This document shows positions 34,963 to 43,743 of a DNA stretch of 64,000 nucleotides, in pieces (the stretch's first letter is position 1; every line of letters starts with the position of its first letter). This DNA is from Trebonia sp964581815 (GTDB lineage Bacteria; Actinomycetota; Actinomycetes; Streptosporangiales; Streptosporangiaceae), in assembly GCA_964581815.1 (NCBI GenBank), contig CAZORE010000014.1, forward strand, positions 28,960 to 92,959, read 5' to 3'. The translations under genes were made by a program, and so were the position numbers. The notes under the pieces are model-generated. The model worked only from the letters and a program-made list of their open reading frames with translations, had not been told where the DNA came from and did not search any database.

Positions 34963-35103
34963 GCCCCGCGACCATGATCATGTAGGGTTAATAGCGCTAT
35001 CACGCCACTAAGTCTACATAAAACCGAAATCCTTCACGAAAACCTGCCGTCAGGGCGGCGCGGCGAGTGGCAAGAACCCCGCACTGCCCATGGCGGCCGC
35101 GGG
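34963..35103. other. AT-rich 140-bp intergenic island
   Basis: Convergent gap between ctaG and the TusA-like gene. It is clearly AT-richer than its surroundings. It holds palindrome ATAGCGCTAT (34991-35000) inside a wider inverted repeat ATGTAG (34980-34985) / CTACAT (35014-35019). No gene seen. Confidence 0.5.
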
Positions 35104-35691
35104 CTAGTAGCGGCGGCGAATGCCGAACGACCAGCCGGTGGCGTGGTCGGCGCGGAACACGCAGTCATGCGACTTGAGCGCGCACCAGGCTGGGATGTCG
35201 CTGTAGGCGGCGGGGTCGTCGGCGAGGACCGCGATCACCGCGCCGACCGGGACGTCGCCGATCTGCTGGGCGAGCATGATGATCGGGATGGGGCACTTGC
35301 GGCCGAGCGCGTCGATGGTGACGGCCGGCGCCGCCCCTGGCGGTACGTAGGCCGGCAGCCACGCCGCCGAGGAGGCCGCCGCGGCCCGCGCCGCATCGGT
35401 CACCGGCGAGACCAGGGGCTCAGGTCCCGGCGGCTGCGGCCAGCGGGAGCCCGAGGGGAAGTCGGCCATCGTGGGCGCGCCGAGCAGGCCAGCGGCGCCA
35501 GTGGGACCTGCGGTTCCCGTGGCACCCGCGGCACTGGCGGGCCCGGGCGCTCGCGGGGGAAGTTCCGTGGCCGGCGCGGCGTCAGCCTGCGGGGCTTGCT
35601 GGCCGGCCTCAGTTCCCGCCCGCCCGCGCGGGCCCGCGGCATGCCGCCCGACGGGCCGGCGCCCGCGGCCCAGCCACGGCACGCGGCTCAT
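35104..35691 (-). CDS. TusA-like sulfurtransferase domain protein with long disordered N-terminus
   Basis: 195 residues. The first ~110 are Ala/Pro/Gly-rich and low complexity. The last ~75 form a TusA fold with the active-site CPIP motif (RKCPIPIIMLAQQI, Cys ~130). TusA proteins carry persulfide sulfur; here a role in sulfur or cofactor delivery near the oxidase genes is inferred. ATG 35691 follows GAGGG; in-frame ATG near 35470 (MADFPSG) would remove most of the disordered part. Divergent from ctaC. Confidence 0.82.
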   Translation of the reverse strand: MSRVPWLGRGRRPVGRHAAGPRGRAGTEAGQQAPQADAAPATELPPRAPGPASAAGATGTAGPTGAAGLLGAPTMADFPSGSRWPQPPGPEPLVSPVTDAARAAAASSAAWLPAYVPPGAAPAVTIDALGRKCPIPIIMLAQQIGDVPVGAVIAVLADDPAAYSDIPAWCALKSHDCVFRADHATGWSFGIRRRY

Positions 35692-35932
35692 GCGATGACC
35701 CTCACACGTCCATAGTGCCCCCGCCCCCGCCCGGTTACGCCGGCGAATACGCAAAGAAGTACCGTGACCGCGCTCGGTGCCCGGCTTCCCGCCCGCGGCC
35801 CGAACGCCGGGGGTCCCCTGCACACCGCACCGGGCGCGCGATACTGTTTGCACGACACGCTGTAGAAGACCGGAGACCGGCGCCTGAAGGAGATAACAGG
35901 CGGCCGGGCGACGTTGTTGGGAAGGCGCTCCT

Positions 35933-36850
35933 TTGACTCTGATTCGCCGGCAGGCCGCGCCAGGCGGGCGCGGTCTCGCCCCGCGCGGGGCTGGGACACC
36001 CAGCACCTGCCCGCAGGGCACCGGATCAACCGGTATTGGCCACCGCACGCGAGCCCCGCGCAGCCGCCGGGCTAACGCGGTGCGCGTCGGCGCGCTTGCC
36101 GCCATGCTGCTGCCGCTCAGCGGTTGCGCGTGGAATAACGATTTCACCCGCATGGGCTTCCCCAACCCCATCACCACGCAGGGCGCGGTCGCGCTGTCCC
36201 TGTGGCAGGGTTCGTGGGTCGCCGGCCTGCTCGTCGGCGCCGTGGTGTGGGGCATGATCTTGTGGGCGGTGATGTTCCACCGCAGGCGCGGCGACAAGCT
36301 CCCGCCCCAGGTGCGCTACAACATGCCGATCGAGATTCTTTACACGGTCGTGCCGTTCGTGCTCATCGCCGTCCTCTTCTACTACACCGCCAAGGACGAG
36401 AACACGATCGACGCGATCCCCAGCAACCCGGCCGTGACGGTCAACGTCACCGGCTTCCAGTGGTCGTGGGAGTTCAACTACCCGCAGTACAAGACCGCCG
36501 GCGGCGGGTCCGTCACCACCGACGGGTACATGTGGGGCCAGGGGCCGCTGCCGGTGCTCGAGATCCCCGTGGGCGAGTCGGTCCAGTTCAACCTGACCTC
36601 GCCGGACGTGATCCACGCGTTCTGGGTGCCGGAGTTCCTGTTCAAGCGGGACGTCGTGCCCGGCCACCCGAACCACTTCGCGATCACCGCCACCAAGACC
36701 GGTACGTACACCGGGCACTGCAGCGAGCTGTGCGGCCTTTACCACAGCAGGATGCTGTTCACGCTCAAGATCGTGACTCCTGCGCAGTTCAAGACATGGA
36801 TCAGCCAGCAGCAGGCGATCCAGCAGACGGCCTCAGGGAGCACCCAGTGA
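35933..36850 (+). CDS. ctaC: Cytochrome c oxidase subunit II (lipoprotein)
   Basis: 305 residues. Signal sequence with lipobox LPLSGC (Cys55), two membrane helices, then the cupredoxin domain with the CuA centre: His in VIHAFWVPEF and the HCSELCGLYHSRM motif. It receives electrons from the bc1-bound dihaem cytochrome. TTG start at 35933 has GAAGG 7 nt upstream; no in-frame ATG/GTG gives a plausible signal peptide. Overlaps ctaD by 4 bp (GTGA). Confidence 0.94.
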   Translation: MTLIRRQAAPGGRGLAPRGAGTPSTCPQGTGSTGIGHRTRAPRSRRANAVRVGALAAMLLPLSGCAWNNDFTRMGFPNPITTQGAVALSLWQGSWVAGLLVGAVVWGMILWAVMFHRRRGDKLPPQVRYNMPIEILYTVVPFVLIAVLFYYTAKDENTIDAIPSNPAVTVNVTGFQWSWEFNYPQYKTAGGGSVTTDGYMWGQGPLPVLEIPVGESVQFNLTSPDVIHAFWVPEFLFKRDVVPGHPNHFAITATKTGTYTGHCSELCGLYHSRMLFTLKIVTPAQFKTWISQQQAIQQTASGSTQ

Positions 36851-38583
36851 CGACCCTAGAAAACCCGGCCGCGCTGCGAGCGGCCGCCCGCGCTCAGCGC
36901 ACCGAGCGCAAGGGCTCGGTGCTCGCCGGCTGGCTCTCCTCCACGGACCACAAGATCATCGGGCACATGTACCTGATCACGTCGTTCGTGTTCTTCCTGT
37001 TCGCCGGGATCATGGCGCTGCTCATCCGGATCCAGCTCATGTCGCCGACGAGCAACTTCCTGTCGGACCAGATCTACAACGAGCTGTTCACCATGCACGG
37101 CACGATCATGCTGCTGCTGTTCGCCACCCCGCTGTTCGTCGGGTTCGCGAACGAGCTGGTGCCGCTGCAGATCGGCTCGCCCGACGTGGCGTTCCCGCGG
37201 CTGAACCTGCTCAGCTACTACTTCTTCCTGTTCGGCGGGCTGATCGTGCTCGGCAGCTTCCTCGCCCCCGGCGGCTCCGCCGCGTTCGGCTGGTACGCCT
37301 ACGCGCCGCTGACCAGCGCGACGAACTCACCGGGCATCGGCGCGGACCTGTGGATCATGGGCCTTACGCTGTCCGGCCTCGGCACCATCCTCGGTGGCGT
37401 CAACTTCGTCACCACGATCTTCTGCATGCGGGCACCCGGCATGACGATGTTCCGTATGCCGATCTTCACCTGGAACGCGCTGCTCACCTCCATGCTGGTG
37501 CTGCTCGCCTTCCCGGTGCTCGCCGCCGCGCTGCTCGTCCTTGAGATCGACCGCCGCCTCGGCGCGCAGGTCTTCTCCGCCAACTCGGGCGGCGCGATCC
37601 TCTGGCAGAACCTCTTCTGGTTCTTCGGCCATCCGGAGGTCTATATCCTCGCGTTGCCGTTCTTCGGCATCGCGACGGAGATCCTGCCGGTGTTCAGCCG
37701 CAAGCCGCTGTTCGGCTACAAGACGCTGATCGCGGCGACGATCGCGATCGCCGGCCTGTCGATGACCGTGTGGGCGCACCACATGTTCACCACCGGCGCG
37801 GTGCTGCTGCCGTTCTTCTCGTTCATGACGCTGCTGATCGCGATCCCCACCGGCGTGAAGTTCTTCAACTGGGCGGGCACCATGTGGAAGGGCCAGCTCA
37901 GCTTCGAGGCGCCGATGCTGTACACGGTCGGCTTCCTCGTCGTGTTCCTGTTCGGCGGCATCACCGGCATCATCCTGGCGTCGCCGCCGATGGACTTCGC
38001 GGTCTCCGACTCCTACTTCGTGGTGGCGCACTTCCACTACGTGCTCGCGGGCACCGTGCTGTTCGGGATGTTCGCCGGCCTGTACTTCTGGTGGCCGAAG
38101 ATGACCGGCAAGATGCTCAGCAACGCGATGGGCAAGGTCCAGTTCTGGCTGATGTTCATCGGCTTCAACATGACGTTCCTCGTGCAGCACTGGGCGGGCG
38201 TCCAGGGCCAGGTGCGGCGCACCGCGAACTACCCGTACCTGCCCGGTGACGTCACCACGCTGAACGTCATCTCGACGGTCGGCTCGTGGCTGCTCGCCCT
38301 GTCGATCCTGCTGTTCCTCTGGAACGTCTACGTCACTACCAAGCACGGCGCGAAGGTTACCGAGGAGGACCCGTGGGGCTACAGCTCCTCGCTTGAGTGG
38401 GCCACCTCCTGCCCGCCGCCGCGGCATAACTTCTACCGCATCCCGCGGATCCGCTCAGAGCGCCCGGCGTTCGAGGCGCACTACCCGCACATCCTGGCCG
38501 GCGCGGCTTCGCGGGGCGTCGAGCAGGACATCCCGCCGATCAGCGCGGGCACTCAGTCCCCCGTCAGCGCCGGCAAGAACTAG
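36847..38583 (+). CDS. ctaD: Cytochrome c oxidase subunit I (aa3 type)
   Basis: 578 residues, 12 membrane helices. Ligands: haem a His in FTMHGTIML, the cross-linked His-Tyr in GHPEVYILALP, CuB His pair in WAHHMFTTG, and haem a3/a His pair in VVAHFHYVLAG. Carries out O2 reduction and proton pumping. GTG 36847 overlaps the ctaC stop. Cytosolic tail of ~70 residues. Followed 15 bp later by ctaF. Confidence 0.98.
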   Translation: MTTLENPAALRAAARAQRTERKGSVLAGWLSSTDHKIIGHMYLITSFVFFLFAGIMALLIRIQLMSPTSNFLSDQIYNELFTMHGTIMLLLFATPLFVGFANELVPLQIGSPDVAFPRLNLLSYYFFLFGGLIVLGSFLAPGGSAAFGWYAYAPLTSATNSPGIGADLWIMGLTLSGLGTILGGVNFVTTIFCMRAPGMTMFRMPIFTWNALLTSMLVLLAFPVLAAALLVLEIDRRLGAQVFSANSGGAILWQNLFWFFGHPEVYILALPFFGIATEILPVFSRKPLFGYKTLIAATIAIAGLSMTVWAHHMFTTGAVLLPFFSFMTLLIAIPTGVKFFNWAGTMWKGQLSFEAPMLYTVGFLVVFLFGGITGIILASPPMDFAVSDSYFVVAHFHYVLAGTVLFGMFAGLYFWWPKMTGKMLSNAMGKVQFWLMFIGFNMTFLVQHWAGVQGQVRRTANYPYLPGDVTTLNVISTVGSWLLALSILLFLWNVYVTTKHGAKVTEEDPWGYSSSLEWATSCPPPRHNFYRIPRIRSERPAFEAHYPHILAGAASRGVEQDIPPISAGTQSPVSAGKN

Positions 38584-38598
38584 GGGCGTGCATCTGAC

Positions 38599-38994
38599 AT
38601 GAAGGTCGAAGGCTGGCTCTTCCTTGGCTGCGGCGTCTTCTTCGGCGGTGCCGACGTCGTGTACTGGTACGTTTCCTATGACCCGACCGGCACCACGGCT
38701 CTGGCCCTGGCGGTCGCGCTGGCGCTGCTCACCGGCTTCTACGTGCTGTTCACCGGCCGCCGCCTGCCGCGGCGACCGGAGGACGACAACGCGGGCGAGA
38801 TCGTCCAGGGCACCGGCGAGATCGGCTTCTTCAGCCCGCACAGCTGGTGGCCGCTGTGGGTCGGCGTGGCCGCCGCCACCGCCGCGCTCGGCTTCGCGGT
38901 CGGCTTCTGGCTGGTGCTGATCGGCGTGCTCGCCCTGGTGCTCGCCGCCATCGGCTTCGTCTTCGAGTACTACCGGGGCTACTTCAGCCACTAG
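38599..38994 (+). CDS. ctaF: Cytochrome c oxidase subunit IV (actinobacterial CtaF)
   Basis: 131 residues, four membrane helices: MKVEGWLFLGCGVFFGGADVVYWY, a second helix, a loop with GEIGFFSPHSWWP, two C-terminal helices and the ending YYRGYFSH. This small subunit is specific to actinobacterial aa3 oxidase. Third gene of the ctaC-D-F operon. Confidence 0.95.
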   Translation: MKVEGWLFLGCGVFFGGADVVYWYVSYDPTGTTALALAVALALLTGFYVLFTGRRLPRRPEDDNAGEIVQGTGEIGFFSPHSWWPLWVGVAAATAALGFAVGFWLVLIGVLALVLAAIGFVFEYYRGYFSH

Positions 38995-39015
38995 CTGGCC
39001 GACTTAGCGCGCCGT

Positions 39016-39057
39016 GCCCCCGCCTCCTGGCAAGCCATTGCCGTGGAGAACGGGGGC
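39016..39057. terminator. Compound hairpin after ctaF
   Basis: GCCCCCG (39016-39022) pairs with CGGGGGC (39051-39057), enclosing CTCC/GGAG and GGCAA/TTGCC inner stems. It sits between convergent ctaF and the MDMPI-like gene. Confidence 0.65.
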
Positions 39058-39130
39058 GACGCGTTTCCCGGGCGGCGTCAGCCGAGGTACTTGGTCGACG
39101 CGAGGGTCACCGTGGTCGCGGCGCAGTGCC

Positions 39131-40036
39131 TCAGTCGAGCGCGAGCACCGGGGCGGCGGCGAGTACTGCGGCGGCCAGTTCGGCGTCGCCGGTGATGTGC
39201 AGGTCCAGTCCCGCGGGGGTCGCCCGGTTGGCGACCAGCCGGCAGAAGTCGACCGCGTCCGAGACGACGACCACGTCGACGGGTTCCACTCTGCTTGCCC
39301 CGCCTGTCCCACCCGTCCCGCCCGTGCCGATCGGGACATCCCAGGTGCCGCCGCCCGGCCCGGTCAGCACCAGGTGCAGGCTCATCGGCGCGTCCATCCC
39401 GGTCCTGGCGGCGGCCACCGGCAGGAGCCGGGCCGCGACCTCGGTCATCAGGCTCAGCGTGGCGGGGTCGGGTACCGACGGCGGCAGCCCGGCGGCCTGC
39501 CGGATGTCGTTGTCGTGCACCCACAGCTCGAAGGCCCGGACGATGAGCAGCAGGCTGACCGGGATGCGCAGGCCGTGCACCGCGACCTCGGCGCCCAGGT
39601 CGCCGGCCCGCGCCAGCTCGATGGTGCGGTCGGCCGCGAGCCGCCACTCGGCGCGGGTCTGTGCCGGGCGGCGTCCGGCCTGGCGGACCGCCGCGGCCTG
39701 CGTCGACGCCACGTGATCGGCCGCGGCCACCGCGGGGTCGCCGGCGAGGGAGCGCTGCACGTCCTCCTCGACGCCGGTGAGGTGACCGACTAGGCCCTGC
39801 ACGTCCAGGTCGCGCAGGGCCGGGCGTGCCCAGTCCGCGTCCGGCAGTTCCCGCAGCAGCCCGTGGAAGGCGTCGGCTGCGCGGCGATAAGCCTCATCGG
39901 GTGCGATCTGCTCGGGCGCGGGGTGGGGACGGCCGGCGGCGCGCGCCCGCAGTGCGGCCGCGACAACACGCATCCGCAGGCCGGCGGGTAGTACCGGACT
40001 TGTGGGCAGCGCCGAGGAGCGCTCTTCGCCCGTCAT
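39131..40036 (-). CDS. Mycothiol-dependent maleylpyruvate isomerase-like protein, probable partner of the ECF sigma factor
   Basis: 301 residues of the MDMPI N-terminal (DinB-like helical bundle) family: metal-ligand His in LVGHLTGVEEDV and the E...H region VRAFELWVHDNDIR. The family includes mycothiol-dependent isomerases, but many members are uncharacterised. Its start overlaps the stop of the ECF sigma gene by 4 bp, which suggests it senses a signal (metal or thiol) and controls the sigma factor. No membrane helix is seen. Alternative: an ordinary mycothiol enzyme in the regulon. Confidence 0.75.
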   Translation of the reverse strand: MTGEERSSALPTSPVLPAGLRMRVVAAALRARAAGRPHPAPEQIAPDEAYRRAADAFHGLLRELPDADWARPALRDLDVQGLVGHLTGVEEDVQRSLAGDPAVAAADHVASTQAAAVRQAGRRPAQTRAEWRLAADRTIELARAGDLGAEVAVHGLRIPVSLLLIVRAFELWVHDNDIRQAAGLPPSVPDPATLSLMTEVAARLLPVAAARTGMDAPMSLHLVLTGPGGGTWDVPIGTGGTGGTGGASRVEPVDVVVVSDAVDFCRLVANRATPAGLDLHITGDAELAAAVLAAAPVLALD

Positions 40037-40686
40037 GATGACTCCAAAAACTCACGGTCGAGCATCGATTCCAGCTTGGCGAGCGCCAGCCTGAGGCGGG
40101 ATTTGGCCGTGCCCTCCGGTATGCCGGCCGCCTTCGCGGCCTCCCGGCAGGTCAGCCCGCCGAAATACGCGAGCTCGACGATCCGCCGCTGGCTGTCGGG
40201 CAGCCGCTGGACGGCGGCCCGCACCGCGGCGGCGGCCTCCGACACCACCGCCTCGTCGAGTGGCGTGGGATCCGGCTGCAGTGGCACCAGGCGGTAGCTG
40301 TGCTCCTGCCTGGCCACCCGGCGCAGTTCGCTGCGCACGATGTCCACCGCACGGTGCCTGCCGAGCAGTACCAGGTAGGCGCGCAGCGGCCCGGCGGCCG
40401 GGTTGTACCGGCCGGGGTTACTCCACAGCTCCACGAACACGTCTTGCACCACGTCCTGTGCTGCGGCGGCGTCACCGAGAACGCGGTAAGCGCCGGCGTA
40501 TACCGCCGGCCCCAACCGGTCGAAAGCCTCCGCCAGGGCCCGATCGTCCCCGGCGCCCAAGCGCGCCGCGAGCAGCGAGTCACTGTCCCCCACATGCTGG
40601 AGGCTAACGCGGCCGTACGCCGGCCGGCAATGGTCCGCTGCCTGCCGCACGGCCGACTTTCCTTCCAGCAATCCCGCGGTAAGCAC
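40033..40686 (-). CDS. ECF-type RNA polymerase sigma factor
   Basis: 217 residues from GTG 40686 (GGAGG 4 nt upstream). Region 2 has DVVQDVFVELW and AYLVLLGRHRAVDIVRSE; region 4 has LPDSQRRIVELAYFGGLTCREAAKAAGIPEGTAKSRLRLAL, the DNA-binding helix-turn-helix. GTG 40731 and GTG 40593 are other possible starts. Followed with 4-bp overlap by an MDMPI-like gene. Target promoters cannot be read from here. Confidence 0.9.
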   Translation of the reverse strand: MLTAGLLEGKSAVRQAADHCRPAYGRVSLQHVGDSDSLLAARLGAGDDRALAEAFDRLGPAVYAGAYRVLGDAAAAQDVVQDVFVELWSNPGRYNPAAGPLRAYLVLLGRHRAVDIVRSELRRVARQEHSYRLVPLQPDPTPLDEAVVSEAAAAVRAAVQRLPDSQRRIVELAYFGGLTCREAAKAAGIPEGTAKSRLRLALAKLESMLDREFLESS

Positions 40687-40860
40687 CCCGCCTCCCTCGG
40701 CCACGAGACGTACCTGCCGGTGATACGTCACCGGGGGGGCCGGCGGATCAGTCCGGCTCGGAACAAAACAAAGTGATCCGGACCCGGCACCGGCGACGTA
40801 CCCGCGTTGTCAGGCCCGCGCCCGCGCGGCGCACCGAATGAAGGGGAGGGGTTCGACATC

Positions 40861-41163
40861 ATGAGCGTGCTCGTTACGGTCAAGTTCCCGGGAGACACCG
40901 CTACGTTCCGCCAGGCGCTCGTAGACCGCGCCGATGAGTTCGCGAAGACCTCGGAAGCCGCTAAGGCCGCCGGCGGCATTCACCACCGCTTCGGGGTCGG
41001 TGACGGCTTTGTCCTCGTGGTGGACGAATGGGAGACCATCGGCCAGTTCGAGCGATTCTTCGGTGACCCGAGCCTGCAGGCCTTCATCGGCACCGTCGGC
41101 GCCGCCCCGGTGCCGCCAGAGATCACCGTCACCGAGGCGGTCGCATCACCCGACCAGTACTGA
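40861..41163 (+). CDS. Small monooxygenase-like (ABM/dimeric alpha-beta barrel) protein
   Basis: 100 residues from ATG 40861, with GGGGAGGGG upstream. VLVTVKFPGDTATFRQALVDRADEF and the WETIGQFERFFGDPSLQAFIGTVG stretch are typical of antibiotic-biosynthesis-monooxygenase or ferredoxin-like barrel proteins. Function unknown. It stands divergent from the ECF gene and may belong to its regulon. Confidence 0.65.
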   Translation: MSVLVTVKFPGDTATFRQALVDRADEFAKTSEAAKAAGGIHHRFGVGDGFVLVVDEWETIGQFERFFGDPSLQAFIGTVGAAPVPPEITVTEAVASPDQY

Positions 41164-41289
41164 GCGCAGCGGCTAGCAGTACCCGGCCCGGCGCATACGG
41201 CGCCGCCCGCGGCGGGGCGGGCCGGGCGGGACAGGACAGCATCGCCTCGCCGAGCGCGGAACCGCCGCGGGCCTCCTCCGGAGGCCCGC

Positions 41290-42066
41290 TCAGGGGCGTG
41301 GCGGATCCGCGAGGACCAGGCCGGCCTGGTAGGCGATGATGACGAGCTGGACGCGGTCCCGTGCGTCCAGCTTGGTGAGCAGGTGGGCGACGTGCGTCTT
41401 CGCCGTGGCGGGGGAGATGCGCAGGTGATCGGCTATCTCTCCGTTCGACATGCCGGCCGCGACGAGCCGCAGCACCTCGCACTCGCGGTCGGTGAGCAAC
41501 TCGGTGACCCGCCCGCCGCGACCCGGCGCGGCGGCCGGCCCGCCCGCGGTCGCCGCCGCGCCGCCCGGCCGGTGGCTCGTGCTGCCCGGGTGCGCCGGGA
41601 GACCCGGCGGCATGGCTCCGGGCAGGCCGAGGGCGGGCGTCCTGGCGAACTCGCAGATGAGGCGCCGCGTGACGCTGGGCGCGAGCAGCGCCTCGCCGGC
41701 CGCGACGACGCGGATGGCGGTGATCAGGTCCTCGGGGAGCGTGTCCTTGAGCAGGAAGCCGCTGGCCCCGGCGCGCAGCGCGCCGAACACGTACTCGTCG
41801 AGGTCGAAGGTGGTGAGGATGATCACGCGGACGTCAGCGGACTCGGCCGCGGACGTGATCTGCCTCGTCGCCTCGATCCCGTCGAGCACCGGCATCCGCA
41901 CGTCCATCAGCAGCACGTCGGGCTTCGCTGACCTGGCGGCGGCGACCGCCTCCGCCCCGTTGGCGGCCTCGCCGACCACAGCGAGGCCCTGCGTGGCGGC
42001 GATGATGCCGCAGAACCCGGCCCTGACGAGGGCCTGATCGTCGGCCACCGCGACGGAGATGGTCAT
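41290..42066 (-). CDS. NarL/LuxR-type response regulator
   Basis: 258 residues. Receiver with Asp9/10, phospho-acceptor Asp55 (LLMDVRMP) and a conserved Lys ~105 (FLLKDTLP); an Ala/Pro/Gly-rich linker of ~50 residues; LuxR helix-turn-helix with LTDRECEVLRLVAAGMSNGEIADHL. The linker is longer than usual for NarL proteins. Coupled to the upstream sensor kinase gene by 4-bp overlap. Probably controls the divergent ABC genes at 43744-47381. Confidence 0.92.
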   Translation of the reverse strand: MTISVAVADDQALVRAGFCGIIAATQGLAVVGEAANGAEAVAAARSAKPDVLLMDVRMPVLDGIEATRQITSAAESADVRVIILTTFDLDEYVFGALRAGASGFLLKDTLPEDLITAIRVVAAGEALLAPSVTRRLICEFARTPALGLPGAMPPGLPAHPGSTSHRPGGAAATAGGPAAAPGRGGRVTELLTDRECEVLRLVAAGMSNGEIADHLRISPATAKTHVAHLLTKLDARDRVQLVIIAYQAGLVLADPPRP

Positions 42067-43583
42067 TCCCCGCTGCCGCCCGCCGCGATGTCGGCCCGCT
42101 CGCCGACTCCGCCCCGCCCGCCCTCCCAGACGACAGCCGCCTCCCTGGCCAGCAGGAACACCGGCTCGGCGACACCCGGAGTGACGACGGCGCCCGTGGC
42201 GCGCACGGCGCCGGCTCCGCTGCCCGCGGCGCCGTCACCCAAGGCGGGCGCGCCCGCCGGCGGCAACGGCAGCGGCAGCGCCGCCGTCACCTCGAAGCCG
42301 ACGCCGGGCCGCGGCCCGGCGTCGAAGGTACCGCCGCACAGGTGCACCCGTTCCCGCATGCCGATGATCCCGTGGCCGGTGCCGGCCGCCGCGATGCCGG
42401 CCGTGCCGAGCCCGGCGGGCAGGCCGCCGTCGTCGGTCACCCGGATGACAAGGTCGGCGTCGGTGTAGCAGAGGTTCACCACGCACACCGCGCCGGTTCC
42501 CGCGTGCCTGACCACGTTGGTGAGCGCCTCCTGGATGATGCGGTACGCCGACAGGTCGACACCCGCGGGCGCGGGCCTCGGCTGCCCGGACAGCTCAACG
42601 GTGACCCGGACCCCGGCGCCGCAGGTGCGCGCGACGAGCCGGTCCAGGCCCGCGAGGCCCGGCGCAGGCGCGAGCGGCGCCGCCGCGGCGAGCCGCGCGC
42701 CGGCCTGCGCGGTCCCGGCCAGCGGAGTGCCGGCCTGTACGGGCCCGGCTTGGACGGGACCCGTGTCCTGCTGGCGGAGCACGCCGAGCATCCGGCGCAT
42801 CTCATCGAGTGCGTCCCTGCTCGTGGCCTGGATCGCGCCGAGCGCCTCCTTGGCCCCGTCGGGGCTCACGTCGATGACGTACTGGCCGTAGCCCGCCTGC
42901 ACGGCGATCACCGACATGCTGTGCGCCACCACGTCATGCAGTTCCCGCGCGATCCGCAGCCGCTCCTCGGCGACCGCGCTGTTCGCCGCCTGATGCTGCA
43001 ACGTCACCACGTACAGGCGGCGCTGCCGCACCGAGTACCCGGTCATCCACGCGATGACGCTGGCCAGCGCGACGGGGACGAGATCGCCAGGCCCGACGTG
43101 CTGCCGTCCTCCGATGCCGCCGCCCCCGACGACGGTGAACGCCATGATGGCGAGCAGCAGGACGAGCGCGGCGAGCCCGGAGCGCCTGCGGCTCTCGACG
43201 GTGACCGTGTAGAGCACGAACGCGGCGCCAAGGAAGACCAGCGTAGGCAGCGCGGGCCCAAGCGCGGCCGTGAGCACGCCGAGGATCACAAGACCGCAGT
43301 ACGCCGCGACCGGTGCCCGGCGGCGCAGTGCCACCGGGACGAAGATCGCCACCGCGAGCAGCAGGAGGAGCGAAAGCCTGGGCCCGCCGGGAAGGTTGCG
43401 CGCGGCCACGGCCGCGCCGGTAATCGCCACGAAGCCGCCCACCGCGCAGTCAAGCGCGATCCAGTGGCCGAGCCGCATCCGCTTCGTCAGCGGCGGGCGC
43501 GGCGGCCGGGACGGCCCGCTTCCCGGGTACGCGGGGTACGCCGGGTAAGCCGACGGCCGGCGGTCGTCGACCGGATACGGCAT
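42063..43583 (-). CDS. Sensor histidine kinase (HisKA_3 / NarX-type)
   Basis: 506 residues from ATG 43583. Pro/Tyr/Ala-rich N-terminus (DDRRPSAYPAYPAYPG), 5-6 membrane helices, HisKA_3 dimerisation domain with the phospho-His in RIARELHDVVAHSM, and a HATPase domain ending GTGHGIIGMRERVHLCGGTFDAG. Ala/Gly/Thr-rich linkers occur inside the kinase half. Divergent from and 160 bp away from the ABC operon, a common arrangement for drug or envelope stress sensing. Confidence 0.9.
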   Translation of the reverse strand: MPYPVDDRRPSAYPAYPAYPGSGPSRPPRPPLTKRMRLGHWIALDCAVGGFVAITGAAVAARNLPGGPRLSLLLLLAVAIFVPVALRRRAPVAAYCGLVILGVLTAALGPALPTLVFLGAAFVLYTVTVESRRRSGLAALVLLLAIMAFTVVGGGGIGGRQHVGPGDLVPVALASVIAWMTGYSVRQRRLYVVTLQHQAANSAVAEERLRIARELHDVVAHSMSVIAVQAGYGQYVIDVSPDGAKEALGAIQATSRDALDEMRRMLGVLRQQDTGPVQAGPVQAGTPLAGTAQAGARLAAAAPLAPAPGLAGLDRLVARTCGAGVRVTVELSGQPRPAPAGVDLSAYRIIQEALTNVVRHAGTGAVCVVNLCYTDADLVIRVTDDGGLPAGLGTAGIAAAGTGHGIIGMRERVHLCGGTFDAGPRPGVGFEVTAALPLPLPPAGAPALGDGAAGSGAGAVRATGAVVTPGVAEPVFLLAREAAVVWEGGRGGVGERADIAAGGSGE

Positions 43584-43743
43584 GTCGCGTTCGGGCCCCA
43601 CGTTCCTACGGTAGCCGTCCCGGGCGCCTGGCGCCTCATCCCGGGGGCGTAGCCCGCGATGCTGACCGGCGCAGCGGAAGGTTTTTCCGATATCACCGCG
43701 AAGGGGGACGCGCCGGGCCGGCGGTCCTGGCACCCTAGGCGCC

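Noticed and set aside
40725..40740. G-rich tract ACCGGGGGGGCC as a further repeat copy
   Set aside because: No matching C6 arm, no TACCCCCC module and no second stem.
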